DNA of 64,000 nucleotides from Leucobacter sp. wl10 (GCF_003569785.1 NZ_KZ984002.1:1-64000); one strand, 5' to 3'. Positions 1 to 9,167 are shown, numbered from the stretch's first letter. The notes: generated from the sequence alone by a model not told the origin. Translations and numbers: made by a program.

Positions 1-229
1 CCCGGTGTTGCATCGACCGGTTGAACTCACCCAGGTCCCGTCCGAGCATGTCGGTGCCGAAGGGGTGCTCCCATGAGATCGCCTGCAGCACCTGTGAGGT
101 GTCCTTCTGCTCTGCTGCGGTGCCCCAGATCCACGGCGCTACGGCGGCGAGAATGAGCAGCAGCGCCAGGAAGAGCGCCGAGATCAGCCCTGCGGGTCGA
201 CGGAGTACGTATGTGAGTGTCTGAAGCAT
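1..229 (-). CDS. ABC transporter permease, DppC/OppC family (partial)
   Basis: N-terminal 76 residues of a second inner-membrane permease of a peptide/nickel-type ABC importer; the remainder lies beyond the left edge. The start ATG (227-229) overlaps the stop of the upstream permease (TGATG). An N-terminal hydrophobic segment (about residues 14-34) is followed by the family hallmark HPFGTDMLGRDL near residue 56, which in DppC/OppC proteins precedes the transport domain. It is translationally coupled to the binding protein and first permease, so it belongs to the same importer. The substrate cannot be read from the sequence; the amidase next door suggests an amide or peptide-like compound (inference). 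Confidence 0.85.
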   Translation of the reverse strand, partial: MLQTLTYVLRRPAGLISALFLALLLILAAVAPWIWGTAAEQKDTSQVLQAISWEHPFGTDMLGRDLGEFNRSMQHR

Positions 230-1239
230 CAGGTCGCCTGTGTGAGTGTCGTGCGGGGATCGAGTGCCGCGATCGCGACGTCGACGAGAAGGTGGACTAT
301 GAGGATGATCGCGGCGTAGACGAGGGCGAGGCCCTGCACGATACCGTAGTCGCGCGCCCCGATGGCGTTCACGAAGGCCTGCCCGATGCCGGGCCAGTTG
401 AAGACCTGTTCCACGAGCACGCCGCTCGTGATCATGATGCTGAGCACGACGCCGCCGAAGGTGAGTGTCGCGGTGAGCATGTTCGGGAGGGCGTGCCGCA
501 GGTACACCCGGAGCCTCGGGAGCCGCTTCGAGCGCGCGGTGCGGATGTAGTCCTCCCTCAGGACGTCGATGGCCTCGACGCGGGCGAGGCGGGCAAGGGC
601 GGCTGCCGATGCCGTCGCGAGAGCGACCGCGGGCAGGACGTATCCCTCCGCCGACTGATTTCCCGCAACGGGGAGGGCGCGCAGCACGATGGAGAACACG
701 ATCACGAGCCCGACGCCGAGAAGGTACTCCGGGATGTTGGCGAGAAAACCGGTTGTCGAGGAGAAGACCGGGCCCTCGGTGCCTCTCGACCGCTTCGAGG
801 CGAAGACGGCCGCGCCGAGACCGAGGGGGACGGCGATGAGGAGCACGAGCGCGAACGCGATGAGCGAGAGTTCGAGCGTCGCGGGCAGGCGCGTCGCCAC
901 GAGTTCGGAAACCGCCCGCCCGTTGACGAGCGACACGCCCAGGTCGCCGCGCACCAGCCCGAGCAGATAGTTCGCGTACTGGACGAACAGCGGGAGGTCG
1001 AGCCCGAGCTGCTCCCGGCGCGCGCGCACGAGCGCGTCATCGGCCGTGGCCCCGAGCGCCGCCCGCACCGGGTCGGCACTCGACAACCGGAGCACGAAGA
1101 AGGTCAGGGTCACGATCACCCACATCGCGAACAGCGACTTCGCGAGGCGCCGCACGAGGAAGCCGAGCCACTGATTGACTCGGCCTCCCGCGGGCTTGAC
1201 GCGATCCCTCAGCAGAACCGCCCGGGTGGTGTCGCTCAT
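229..1239 (-). CDS. ABC transporter permease, DppB/OppB family
   Basis: Predicted 336-residue inner-membrane permease of the binding-protein-dependent transport family. The first transmembrane helix follows a short basic N-terminus (RRLAKSLFAMWVIVTLTFFV, about residues 28-47), and the C-terminal half has the usual permease loop (EAIDVLREDYIRTARSK), which contacts the ATPase. The ATG start (1237-1239) overlaps the stop of the binding-protein gene (ATGA), and its own stop overlaps the next permease start. The open frame extends further upstream, but that part overlaps the binding-protein gene in another frame and is not used. Length and architecture match DppB proteins. Confidence 0.88.
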   Translation of the reverse strand: MSDTTRAVLLRDRVKPAGGRVNQWLGFLVRRLAKSLFAMWVIVTLTFFVLRLSSADPVRAALGATADDALVRARREQLGLDLPLFVQYANYLLGLVRGDLGVSLVNGRAVSELVATRLPATLELSLIAFALVLLIAVPLGLGAAVFASKRSRGTEGPVFSSTTGFLANIPEYLLGVGLVIVFSIVLRALPVAGNQSAEGYVLPAVALATASAAALARLARVEAIDVLREDYIRTARSKRLPRLRVYLRHALPNMLTATLTFGGVVLSIMITSGVLVEQVFNWPGIGQAFVNAIGARDYGIVQGLALVYAAIILIVHLLVDVAIAALDPRTTLTQAT

Positions 1240-2756
1240 TTGAGGCGCATGCTCGAGGGCTGCAGACTCAGGAGGGCGCTCGCCTGCAGATCCACACCCA
1301 CGCCGTACAGCGTCTTGGTGTAGGTGGACAGCGGGAGGACGTCGGAGGCCGAGAAGAGCGCGTCGGTGGCGTCCTGCCACGCCGCACAGGCCTCCGCGCC
1401 CTGCAGGCCATTGGCGCGCGCGCCGATGGCGGCGTACTCCTCGTTCGCGATTCTCGCCCAGTTGCGCCCGTCCGGGGGAGCCGCACCGGTCCACGCCTGG
1501 TACCAGGTCGAGGGGAGAGCGGCGTTGTTGGAGAACCAGACCATGTCCCAGTCCCCGCCTCCCACGACCACGTCGACCCACTGGTTCGAGGGCGTCAGCT
1601 CCACGTTGAAACCGGCGCCGGTGAGCTCGGACTGGACGAGCTCCATGGCGGGCGTGATCGCCGAGGTCTCGTCTGGGTTGAAGATGAGCACGATCTTCGG
1701 CGGAGCAGCGGAGGCGACCGTCTTCGCCGCCGCGGCGGGGTCGTACTGCGGGATGGAACCGGTGCTGTCGGAGGCGGAGCAGACGGGCGACTGCGGGGTC
1801 AGGCTGGTGAGCATCTCGCCGCGCCCCTCGGAGATGACGTCGCCCACGCTCGTGCGATCGATCGCCTGCACGGCGGCCTCGCGCAGCGTCTGGTCGGCGA
1901 AGGGCCGTCCCTCCGACTGGTTGAAGAGGAGCTTGCCGGAGCCGATGGTGAGGTCGACGGACGAGGTGGGCTGCGCCGCGTCGACGCGGTCCCGGTCGGA
2001 GCCGCCCACGTAGCCGATGTTGGCCTGGCCCGACTGCAGCATGTTGGCACGGGTGGAATCGCTCGTCACGACCTCCGCGGAGACGGTTTCTGGAAGGTCG
2101 GCCGAGGTGGCCCCGTCCCAGCCCCAGGTGTAGTCATCGCGGACCTTGAACGTGTAGGACTGGCCCGGCACCATGTCCGCGAGCGTGTAGGGGCCCGTTC
2201 CTTGGGGGCTCGTCGCGAGCGTACTCGGGTCGTTGAGGCCGCTCTTGCAGATCATCGGCACCATGCCGAAGTTCAACGCGCGGAAGCCGTCGCGGTCGTC
2301 GCCTCGGGATCGGAATGTGATGGTCCGCGCATCTGCGTTGGTCTTGATGTCGACGCCCGCGACCGGAATGGCGCTGCCCAGGTGGATCGAGGAGGTGCTC
2401 GGGTCCATGTTGTACTCGAAGGTCGCGGCCACGTCGTCCACCGTGAACTGCGAGCCGTCAGCGCAGGTCACGTCGTCGCGGAGGGTGAAGGTCGTCTCAT
2501 CGGAGCTGGTCTCCCAGGACTCGGCGAGCCCCGGCCGAGGCTCGCCGTCCCGGGGGAACTGGATCAGGGTCTCGTACATGAACGGATAGAGCTCCTCCGC
2601 CCCCTGAGTCCACAGTTGCGTGGGATCGAGCGATCCGGGATCGGAGGAGACGAGCAGATTCACCTCGCCTGCGTTCGCTGCGGACGAGCAGCCGGCCAGG
2701 AGCGTGCCGGAGAGTGCGACGGCAGCGGCGGCTGCTCCGATCCTTCTGATGTTCAT
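1236..2756 (-). CDS. ABC transporter substrate-binding lipoprotein, family 5 (peptide/nickel type)
   Basis: Predicted 506-residue lipoprotein: basic N-terminus, hydrophobic stretch, lipobox LAGC with Cys near residue 23, then an SBP family 5 fold (VNLLVSSDPGSLDPTQLW at the start of the mature domain and DVTCADGSQFTVDDVAATFE further on). It would be anchored outside the membrane and deliver substrate to the two permeases encoded directly downstream. No ATPase gene is visible in the window; it probably lies beyond the left edge. The gene has its own promoter module (2825-2906), shared with the amidase gene. Family 5 proteins bind peptides, nickel, sugars or opines, so the ligand is unknown. Confidence 0.9.
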   Translation of the reverse strand: MNIRRIGAAAAAVALSGTLLAGCSSAANAGEVNLLVSSDPGSLDPTQLWTQGAEELYPFMYETLIQFPRDGEPRPGLAESWETSSDETTFTLRDDVTCADGSQFTVDDVAATFEYNMDPSTSSIHLGSAIPVAGVDIKTNADARTITFRSRGDDRDGFRALNFGMVPMICKSGLNDPSTLATSPQGTGPYTLADMVPGQSYTFKVRDDYTWGWDGATSADLPETVSAEVVTSDSTRANMLQSGQANIGYVGGSDRDRVDAAQPTSSVDLTIGSGKLLFNQSEGRPFADQTLREAAVQAIDRTSVGDVISEGRGEMLTSLTPQSPVCSASDSTGSIPQYDPAAAAKTVASAAPPKIVLIFNPDETSAITPAMELVQSELTGAGFNVELTPSNQWVDVVVGGGDWDMVWFSNNAALPSTWYQAWTGAAPPDGRNWARIANEEYAAIGARANGLQGAEACAAWQDATDALFSASDVLPLSTYTKTLYGVGVDLQASALLSLQPSSMRLK

Positions 2757-2824
2757 CTATCCTCCTCGATAGCGTCACGATGCGAGGAGCCGCTCGGTTC
2801 GCAGATGCCCCACGGGCCCCTCGT

Positions 2825-2906
2825 AGTCAGTTCTACCCGACGCGCGGCCGCTCGCCGCGAGACAGTGTGTTCCCGTTTCGCGAGCGGGCGCGACACTCTA
2901 TTCCCC
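2825..2906 (-). promoter_or_regulatory. Promoter/operator module, copy 1 (upstream of binding protein)
   Basis: An 82-bp stretch upstream of the binding-protein gene that matches 4407-4488 at a constant offset of 1582 bp, with no gaps. The strongest blocks (plus strand) are AGTCAGTTCTA at 2825, GACAGTGTGT at 2861 and TCTATTCC near 2898. The motif GACAGTGTGT/GACACTCTAT occurs twice, 31 bp (about three helical turns) apart. Read on the minus strand, TAGAAC could act as a -10 with no good -35, which suggests activator dependence. The module overlaps the last codons of the amidase gene. Binding by the neighbouring PucR-type regulator is inferred. Confidence 0.65.
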
Positions 2907-4361
2907 CTGCTCCTGCGCGCTCCGGGCGGGAGCCTGGATTCCCAGCTGCGGAACGGATCCGGAGGGAAACAGCCGGACCGATCGCTGCAGGACCGCGGCG
3001 GCGCGGAACACGGTCTCGTCCTCGTAGGGCGCGCCGACGAGCTGAACGCCGGTCGGCACCCCGTTATCCGCGAAACCGGACGGTGCGGACAGCACGGGAA
3101 CCGACCCGATCGCGTTCCAGAGCATCGTCATGAGCCCGGCGTCGGGATCGACGAAGGTCTGTCCCTCGATCCGCAACTCGGTGTCGCCGAGGTAGTCGGA
3201 GTCGGCGTCGAAGCCGCGAGTGGTCACGGTGGGGCAGATGAAGAGGTCGTAGTCGTCGAAGACCCGGCGGAAGGGCGCGGAGATCTCGGCGATGAGGTCA
3301 TCGTGGTCGTACGGTCCGCCCCGGAGGAGCTCGGTCTTCCGCCGCCAATTGACGGGGATGTACGGCGACAGCAGCTCCGATCCGGGAGGCGTCCCGTCGC
3401 CGTCGCGAAGGATGTGCGCGGCGAATGCGCGGAGCACCGTCTCCCGCTCTACGACGACCTCCGGAAACTCCACCGTTGCGCCACCGGCCCTCAGCACCTC
3501 GGCGACCGCTCGGATGTTCGCGCGGATCTCAGGGTCGACGGCATAGCTCCCCAGATCCTCCGAGATCGCGACGCGCAGCCCCTCGACCGAGCGGGGCGCT
3601 TCAGGGAGCACGTACTTCGGCTTCACCGAGGTGAAATCCTCCGTGCTGGGGCCCGCGATCACGTTCTGCAGCAGGATCGCGTCCTCGACGGTCCGCGCGA
3701 GCGGCCCGAGGTGCATGAAGGTGTCCAGATTCCACGGCGGGGCGATCGGTACCCGCCCGCGCGGCGGCTTGTAGCCGATGGTCCCCGTGAACGAGGCGGG
3801 GATCCGGATCGACCCCGCCACGTCGCTTCCGGTGGCGAGCGTCGTGACGCCCGACGCGAGCGCTGCAGCGGACCCGCCGGAGGAGCCGCCGGCCGCGAAG
3901 GCGGGGTTCCACGGGTTGCGGGTGACGCCCCAGAGCTTCGACCGCGTGAATGGCGCGGCGCCGAATTCTGCGCTCGTGGTTCGCGCGTGCACGACGGCTC
4001 CGGCGTCGATGATGCGCTGCCCCATGACGGAGGTGTGATCGGCGACGTGGTCCTTCAGGGTGAGCGACCCCTGGGTCCACGGCTGACCGGTGATGGGGAG
4101 ATCCTCCTTGATCGCGACGGGAATGCCCTCCAGGTCGCGCACGGGTCCGTCTCCCGCGCCGAGATAGCGTCGCTCCGACTCCCGCGCCGCGTCCATCGCG
4201 CGCTCGAAGTCGAGGTGGCACAGCGCGTTGACGACGGGCTCGGTCTCCTCCGACCGGCTGATGAGCGCCTCGAGCAGCTCGACCGGCGAGAGCTCTCGGG
4301 CTGCGAAGAGGCGCCGCGCCTCGGTCGCCGTCAGGTAGCAAATCTCGGGTGAAGTACTCAT
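2898..4361 (-). CDS. Amidase (amidase-signature family)
   Basis: 487-residue serine amidohydrolase of the amidase-signature family, hydrolysing a carboxamide to acid plus ammonia or amine in the cytoplasm. The Ser-cisSer-Lys triad is visible: Lys in GIPVAIKED, the Gly/Ser-rich signature GGSSGGSAAALASG, and the nucleophile region TGSDVAGSIRIPASFTG. The ATG at 4359-4361 is chosen because the protein then begins close to the conserved N-terminal helix (EICYLTATEARRLFAARELS); the longer frame reaches into the promoter module. It is divergent from the PucR-type regulator and shares a promoter module with the ABC transporter, suggesting import and hydrolysis of the same compound. The exact substrate is unknown. 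Confidence 0.9.
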   Translation of the reverse strand: MSTSPEICYLTATEARRLFAARELSPVELLEALISRSEETEPVVNALCHLDFERAMDAARESERRYLGAGDGPVRDLEGIPVAIKEDLPITGQPWTQGSLTLKDHVADHTSVMGQRIIDAGAVVHARTTSAEFGAAPFTRSKLWGVTRNPWNPAFAAGGSSGGSAAALASGVTTLATGSDVAGSIRIPASFTGTIGYKPPRGRVPIAPPWNLDTFMHLGPLARTVEDAILLQNVIAGPSTEDFTSVKPKYVLPEAPRSVEGLRVAISEDLGSYAVDPEIRANIRAVAEVLRAGGATVEFPEVVVERETVLRAFAAHILRDGDGTPPGSELLSPYIPVNWRRKTELLRGGPYDHDDLIAEISAPFRRVFDDYDLFICPTVTTRGFDADSDYLGDTELRIEGQTFVDPDAGLMTMLWNAIGSVPVLSAPSGFADNGVPTGVQLVGAPYEDETVFRAAAVLQRSVRLFPSGSVPQLGIQAPARSAQEQGE

Positions 4362-4406
4362 GCTGCTCCGATCGAGGTGCGTCGCGGCGGGGAAGCGCCA
4401 CCATTG

Positions 4407-4488
4407 AGTCAGTTCTATCGGAGGCGGGGTCGTGCGCCGCAAGACAGTGTGTCCCCGGTTCGCCGGTGATCGCGACAGTCTATTCCTG
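4407..4488 (-). promoter_or_regulatory. Promoter/operator module, copy 2 (upstream of amidase)
   Basis: Second copy of the 82-bp module, in the intergenic region between the amidase and the divergent PucR-type regulator. GACAGTGTGT (4443) and GACAGTCTAT (4474) form direct repeats 31 bp apart, and AGTCAGTTCTA (4407-4417) lies about 50 bp from the amidase start. Block order and spacing are the same as in copy 1. Its position between regulator and target is the classic place for a PucR-type operator; the regulator assignment is inference. Confidence 0.65.
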
Positions 4489-4585
4489 CCCCGAGGCGGT
4501 GCTTCGCGGCCCGGGGAGAGCGGGTACGATCGTGTGAATCGGAGGATTGGCGAGCCTGGTGGCGCCCGGCGGAGCGGACGGTGAG

Positions 4586-6211
4586 ATGACCTATCGGCAG
4601 GAGGGCGAGTCGTACGCGAAGATCCTCGCGGTGGAGGATCTTCTCGCGCTGCCGTCGATCGCGGCCGCGGAACCCGAGGTGCTCGTCGGCGGCCCGGCGC
4701 TGCGCAACGCGGTGCGCTGGGTGTACGTCTCGGGCGTGGTTCGCACCCTCGAGTTCATGCGCGGCGGCGAGGTGCTCATCACGAACATGAACGGCTGGCC
4801 CACGGGGCCGGAGGACCTGATCGAAGTGACGAGATCGCTGCGGGAGCGCGGCGCCAGCGGGGTGTTCATCGACACGAACTCGCGCACCCCAACCGTCCAC
4901 CCCGCCTTCGTCAGCGCGCTCGAGGAGTACGGGATCGCGATGGTGCTGCTGCACCGTCGCGTGGACTCGGTCCGCGCGACGGAGGAGGCGCACCGGCGGA
5001 TCCTCGTGGGGCAGAGCCAGGCGCTGAAGGCCCGCGACGAGATCCACCAGCTGCTGACCACCGCCGTGCTCCGCGGCGCTTCGGCTGAGTACCTCGTCGG
5101 GCATCTCGGCCTCATCCTGCAGAGCGCGGTGGTGCTGGAGAACTCCTCCGGTGAGGTGATCGCGATCGGCGGCACCGACTGGGGGTCGGAGCACCTCGCA
5201 CAGCTCAATCGGCTGCGCCGGAGCGCCGCGAGCGGTACGGAACTGCCGAAGGGCGCCACCCAGGTGCCGATCGAGGCGCGCGGCACCACCTGGGGAAGGA
5301 TCATCGCATTCCCCGGGCCGGATCACCCGTCGGGCCGGCTGGTGGTGCTCGAGCAGGCGGCCATCGCGCTCGCCGTCGAACGGCTTGTGAGCGGGGATGA
5401 GGGGGAGTGGATGCGCGAGTCGCAGCGCTCGCTGCTCGCATCGCTGATCGGCGGCATGTACCTCACCGTCGGAGCGGTGGAGAACCGTCTCGACGCGCTC
5501 GGGTTCTCGGTCGAGTCGCGCAGTCTCTACGGGGCGGCGCTGATCGGCGCAGCGGCACCCGACGAGCGCCGCCTGCGCGCGGCCGTCGCGAAGTATCACG
5601 CCGATGTGCTGCTGTCGACGCACCGCGAGGGGGCCTGGTGGCAGACGGACCTGCTGTTCTCGTTCCCGAGCGCCACCGTGTTCGATGAGCGGCTCGCGGA
5701 GACGCTGATCGGCGAGACCTTCGGCTCCGTTCGGCCCCGTGCGCGACTCACGCTCTTCGTCGGAACCGACGCCTCGAATGCGGAGCAGCTCACCAATTCC
5801 GTGCTGCAGGCCTCAGAGTACGCGGAGAGCACCCGACTGCGCAGACCGGAGCCCGCCGAGAACGGCGTCTGGTTTCTCGGCCATCGCCCGCTGGCCAACG
5901 TGATACCGGGCCTCAAGCGGAACGACGGGGTGCAGCGGATGGCGGCGCAGATCCTCACGCCGCTGGTCGAGCACGACCAGAAGTACGGCTACGAGCTGCT
6001 GCAGGTGATCCGCTGCGTCGTGGCCAATCCGATGAACCGCTCGCAGGCGATCCAAGACTCCCGGATGTCGCGGACGATGTTCTACAAGCGCCTGAGGATC
6101 ATCGAGGAGATCCTTGCCGGCGAGAACCTCAAGCTCGACCTCGAGAGCGGGGAGGGAGTCGCCGCGCTCTACCTCGCGCTGCAGGTGTTCAGCGCGCCTC
6201 TCGCGGAGTAA
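4586..6211 (+). CDS. PucR-family transcriptional regulator
   Basis: 541-residue regulator. The N-terminal half resembles the PucR/purine catabolism regulator domain (ILAVEDLLALPSIAAAEPEV, then VSGVVRTLEFMRGGEVLITN), and the extreme C-terminus has the PucR-type helix-turn-helix (SQAIQDSRMSRTMFYKRLRI). The ATG at 4586 is preferred; an in-frame TTG at 4547 sits almost on top of a GGAGGA sequence, too close to use it. It is divergent from the amidase, and two copies of a shared promoter module lie upstream of the amidase and transporter genes, so it probably activates both. Its 3' end overlaps the convergent acyl-CoA synthetase gene by 23 bp. Confidence 0.85.
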   Translation: MTYRQEGESYAKILAVEDLLALPSIAAAEPEVLVGGPALRNAVRWVYVSGVVRTLEFMRGGEVLITNMNGWPTGPEDLIEVTRSLRERGASGVFIDTNSRTPTVHPAFVSALEEYGIAMVLLHRRVDSVRATEEAHRRILVGQSQALKARDEIHQLLTTAVLRGASAEYLVGHLGLILQSAVVLENSSGEVIAIGGTDWGSEHLAQLNRLRRSAASGTELPKGATQVPIEARGTTWGRIIAFPGPDHPSGRLVVLEQAAIALAVERLVSGDEGEWMRESQRSLLASLIGGMYLTVGAVENRLDALGFSVESRSLYGAALIGAAAPDERRLRAAVAKYHADVLLSTHREGAWWQTDLLFSFPSATVFDERLAETLIGETFGSVRPRARLTLFVGTDASNAEQLTNSVLQASEYAESTRLRRPEPAENGVWFLGHRPLANVIPGLKRNDGVQRMAAQILTPLVEHDQKYGYELLQVIRCVVANPMNRSQAIQDSRMSRTMFYKRLRIIEEILAGENLKLDLESGEGVAALYLALQVFSAPLAE

Positions 6212-8318
6212 CCGGAGGGCGCGCGAAGAGCGCGGCGTCGAGCACGACCACCTCGCCGGAGGTGGTGATCGCAACGGGGTTGAGGTCGAGGCTCTGCAGG
6301 CGGTCGCCGTGGTCGGCTGCGATTCGGGCCAGTGCCCGGACGAGCCGCTCCAGCGCCGCGGGGTCCGCTGCTGCGCGGCCCCGGGCGCCCCGCAGCAGCG
6401 CCGCGCCCTGAAGGTCTGCGACCATCCCCTCGCTCGCGCCGTGCGCGAGCGGCAGGCCTCGCATGGTGACGTCTCCGAGCACCTCAGCCCAGACCCCGCC
6501 GAGGCCGAGCAGGACGACCGGGCCGAAGGTGGGATCCTCGTGGATTCCCGAGATCAGCTCGAGAGTCGCTTCGACCATGGGGCTCACGGTCACGCCCTGG
6601 ATCACGGCGTCGGGCGCCGAGCCGGCCGCGGCGCCGAGCACCCGCTCCGTCGCGGCGGAGACCTCCTCCGCGGTCTTCAGATCGAGCGCGACTCCGCCCG
6701 CCTCGGTCTTGTGGGCGATATCCGGCGAGCAGATCTTCACCGCGACCGGGAACCCGATCGCCTCTGCCGCCTCTGCCGCCTCCGCAGGCGTCGTCGCGAG
6801 ACGCTGCTCCACGACGGGAACGCCGTACTCTCGCAGCCAGTGCAGGGTTGTGAACTCGGAGGCGTCGTCGGGGAGGGGGACGGGATCCTGCGGAATCGGC
6901 TGCATCGCCTCGGCCGCCTCCGCGGCGCGGCGCGAGGCGCCGAAGCGGTGCAGACGGTGCAGCGTGTCGACCGCCATGGCCGGTGACGAGAGCACCGGCA
7001 CGCCGCCGGCACGCAGGCGATTGCGCAGGCCCTCCGACTCCTGCCCGGAGAGGATGACGGCGACGATGGGCTTCGGCGAGGCGCGCGCCAGTTCGATGAG
7101 GCGGTCGACCCAGGCGAGGCCGTCGGGCCCGCCCGCGCTGGCGAGCGCCACGAGCACGCCGCCGACGCCCGGATCGTCGACGAGTGCGGCGGCGATCTCG
7201 GCGATCGCCCGGGGCCGTTTCACGTTCTGGGCCGTCACGTCGATCGGGTTCGACACGGGACGGCCCTGCGCGAACTCGGGCAGATTCGCGCGCACCTGCT
7301 CGCGCGTCTCGGGCCCGAGCTGCGCGAGAGGCGCTCCGATCTCGTCCGCCCGGTCGGCCGCGAGTGCAGCGGCGCCTCCGGAGTTGGTGACGACCGCGAT
7401 GCCGCCCGAGTCCGGGTACGCGCCGAGCAGCGCCGCAGCCGCCATCGGCGGAACCTCATCGAGATCCTCCACCTCGATGACCCCGTTCTGCCGCAACAGA
7501 GCGCGCAGCACCGGGTAGGCCCCCGCGAGGGCGCCCGTGTGCGACTTCACCATCGCGGCCCCGCTCTCGGTGCGCCCCGCCTTGAGCGCGATGAGCGGCT
7601 TGCCGGCCGCGCGAAGCCGACGGCAGACCTCGATGAAGCGTGCGCCCTCGCGGATCTCCTCGAAGACGGTCACGATCACCCTCACGCTGTCGTCCGCGGC
7701 GAAATGCTCGAGCAGATCGACCACCGTGAGGTCGGCCTCGTTACCCGTCGCCACTCCGAAACCGACTGGCACCGAAGCGGTCAGCAGCCGATCGCAGAGG
7801 GAGGTCATTCCCGACCCGCTCTGAGACACCACGGCGACCGCACCCGAATCGTCGATCGGCCGCTCGCCGTACCAGACGAAGGACAGCGGGATCCCGCGCG
7901 CATAGTCGTGAATGCCGAGCGTGTTGGGCCCGAGCAGCACCATGTCGTGCTCTCCGGCGATCTCCCGGAGGCGGCGCTGGGCGGCTACGCCCTCGTCTCC
8001 GGAGCCCTCGGCGAACCCCGAGGTGATCACCACGACGGCGCGGGCACCGCGTTCGGCGAGCGCCTCCACGGCGGGGATGACGGCGCTGCCGGGCGTGACG
8101 ACCACGGCGACGTCCGGTGCTTCGGGCAGCGCCGAGGGATCGGGGTAGGCGCGGTAGCCCGCGACCTCGTCACGGACCGGATTGACGGGGTAGACCGTGA
8201 CATCCGCGCCCGACTCGCGCAGGAAGCGGACCGGCTTGCCGGACGGCGAACGCAGGTTGCTCGACGCGCCCACCACGGCGATGATCCGGGGGCGGAGCAG
8301 CGGGCCGAGGTCACGCAT
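6189..8318 (-). CDS. NDP-forming acyl-CoA synthetase (acetate/feruloyl-CoA synthetase type)
   Basis: 709-residue single-chain NDP-forming acyl-CoA ligase: N-terminal CoA-binding domain (VGASSNLRSPSGKPVRFLRE), middle CoA-ligase domain with the phospho-histidine loop KSHTGALAGAYPVL (about residue 257), and C-terminal ATP-grasp domain (about residues 480-709; FPVAVKICSPDIAHKTEAGG). It converts an organic acid, CoA and NTP to the acyl-CoA. Its start overlaps the end of the hydroxycinnamoyl-CoA hydratase-lyase gene by 8 bp. In Sphingobium SYK-6 the feruloyl-CoA synthetase FerA is of this NDP-forming class and is encoded beside FerB, so a hydroxycinnamoyl-CoA synthetase role is the best inference; other acyl substrates are possible. 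Confidence 0.85.
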   Translation of the reverse strand: MRDLGPLLRPRIIAVVGASSNLRSPSGKPVRFLRESGADVTVYPVNPVRDEVAGYRAYPDPSALPEAPDVAVVVTPGSAVIPAVEALAERGARAVVVITSGFAEGSGDEGVAAQRRLREIAGEHDMVLLGPNTLGIHDYARGIPLSFVWYGERPIDDSGAVAVVSQSGSGMTSLCDRLLTASVPVGFGVATGNEADLTVVDLLEHFAADDSVRVIVTVFEEIREGARFIEVCRRLRAAGKPLIALKAGRTESGAAMVKSHTGALAGAYPVLRALLRQNGVIEVEDLDEVPPMAAAALLGAYPDSGGIAVVTNSGGAAALAADRADEIGAPLAQLGPETREQVRANLPEFAQGRPVSNPIDVTAQNVKRPRAIAEIAAALVDDPGVGGVLVALASAGGPDGLAWVDRLIELARASPKPIVAVILSGQESEGLRNRLRAGGVPVLSSPAMAVDTLHRLHRFGASRRAAEAAEAMQPIPQDPVPLPDDASEFTTLHWLREYGVPVVEQRLATTPAEAAEAAEAIGFPVAVKICSPDIAHKTEAGGVALDLKTAEEVSAATERVLGAAAGSAPDAVIQGVTVSPMVEATLELISGIHEDPTFGPVVLLGLGGVWAEVLGDVTMRGLPLAHGASEGMVADLQGAALLRGARGRAAADPAALERLVRALARIAADHGDRLQSLDLNPVAITTSGEVVVLDAALFARPPVTPREAR

Positions 8319-9141
8319 CCTGCGCTGCCCTGCGATAGGCCCCGAGTCCCGGCTTGAACTCCTTGGTGTCGAGGAACTGGGAGAGCCCCTTCTTGCGGCC
8401 CTGCTCGGGATCGCGGGCCGACAGCTGCGCGGACTTCGCCGCGAGGTAGTCGGTCGCCTGCTCGTAGTTCATGGTCGCGGAGTGGCGCAGCGCCTCCTTG
8501 GTCGCCCGCACCGTGTGCGGGTTCAGCGCGAGGAGCGTGCCGGTGAGCTCGGCCACCGCCGCGTCCAGCTGATCGCGGGGCACGGAGTCGTTGACGAGGC
8601 CGACCTCCTTCGCGCGCTTGCCGTCGAACGGCTTGCCCGTCAGCGCGTAGTAGAGCGCGTCGCGGTAGCCCATACTGAGGACGACGTCGCGAGTCACGAG
8701 CCCGCCGGGCAGGATGCCCCAGTTGACCTCCGAGAGGCCGAACTGCGCCTCGTCGGCAGCGATGGCGAAGTCGCACGAGACGAGCGGCATGAACCCGCCG
8801 CCGAAGCACCACCCGTTCACCGCCGCGATGGTGGGGCGGGGGAAGAAGCGGAGCCGGTTGTACGACCACTCCCGCATGGTCCACTTCGCGCGTTCGGAGA
8901 GCACCGGGTCGTTCTCGGTGTCGCGGAAGTACTCCTGCAGATCCATGCCGGCGGTGAAGGACTCGCCCGCACCTGTCAGGACGAGCACATCGGTCTCGGG
9001 ATCGGAGGCGAGCCTGGTGAGCGCGTCGAGCATCTCGTCGTTGAGCTGCGGGCTCATGGCATTGCGCTTGGCGGGCCGGTCGAGGGTGACCGTCGTGACC
9101 CGGTTCTCGGTCTCGACCTTGATGCATTCGTAGATGGGCAC
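8311..9141 (-). CDS. Hydroxycinnamoyl-CoA hydratase-lyase (feruloyl-CoA hydratase/lyase)
   Basis: 276-residue crotonase-fold enzyme resembling p-hydroxycinnamoyl-CoA hydratase-lyases more than general enoyl-CoA hydratases: PAKRNAMSPQLNDEM, VLTGAGESFTAGMDLQEYFR, AAVNGWCFGGGFMPLVSCD, FGLSEVNWGILPGG and QFLDTKEFKPGLGAYR all follow the HCHL pattern. It would hydrate feruloyl-, coumaroyl- or caffeoyl-CoA and cleave off acetyl-CoA, giving vanillin or another hydroxybenzaldehyde. The start is a GTG at 9139-9141 preceded by AAGGAG. It forms an operon with the acyl-CoA synthetase, driven from a promoter bracketed by an inverted repeat (9168-9210), with the PaaX-like regulator immediately upstream. Substrate range is inferred from the family. 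Confidence 0.9.
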   Translation of the reverse strand: MPIYECIKVETENRVTTVTLDRPAKRNAMSPQLNDEMLDALTRLASDPETDVLVLTGAGESFTAGMDLQEYFRDTENDPVLSERAKWTMREWSYNRLRFFPRPTIAAVNGWCFGGGFMPLVSCDFAIAADEAQFGLSEVNWGILPGGLVTRDVVLSMGYRDALYYALTGKPFDGKRAKEVGLVNDSVPRDQLDAAVAELTGTLLALNPHTVRATKEALRHSATMNYEQATDYLAAKSAQLSARDPEQGRKKGLSQFLDTKEFKPGLGAYRRAAQDA

Positions 9142-9167
9142 AGCAACTCCTTCGTGATACGTGTCAC

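Noticed and set aside
217-4352. Long open frames on the plus strand across the transporter and amidase region (up to about 716 codons at 2202-4352)
   Set aside because: They are antisense to well-supported genes. Their translations are Arg/Gly/Glu-rich, without motifs, as expected from the opposite strand of GC-rich coding DNA.
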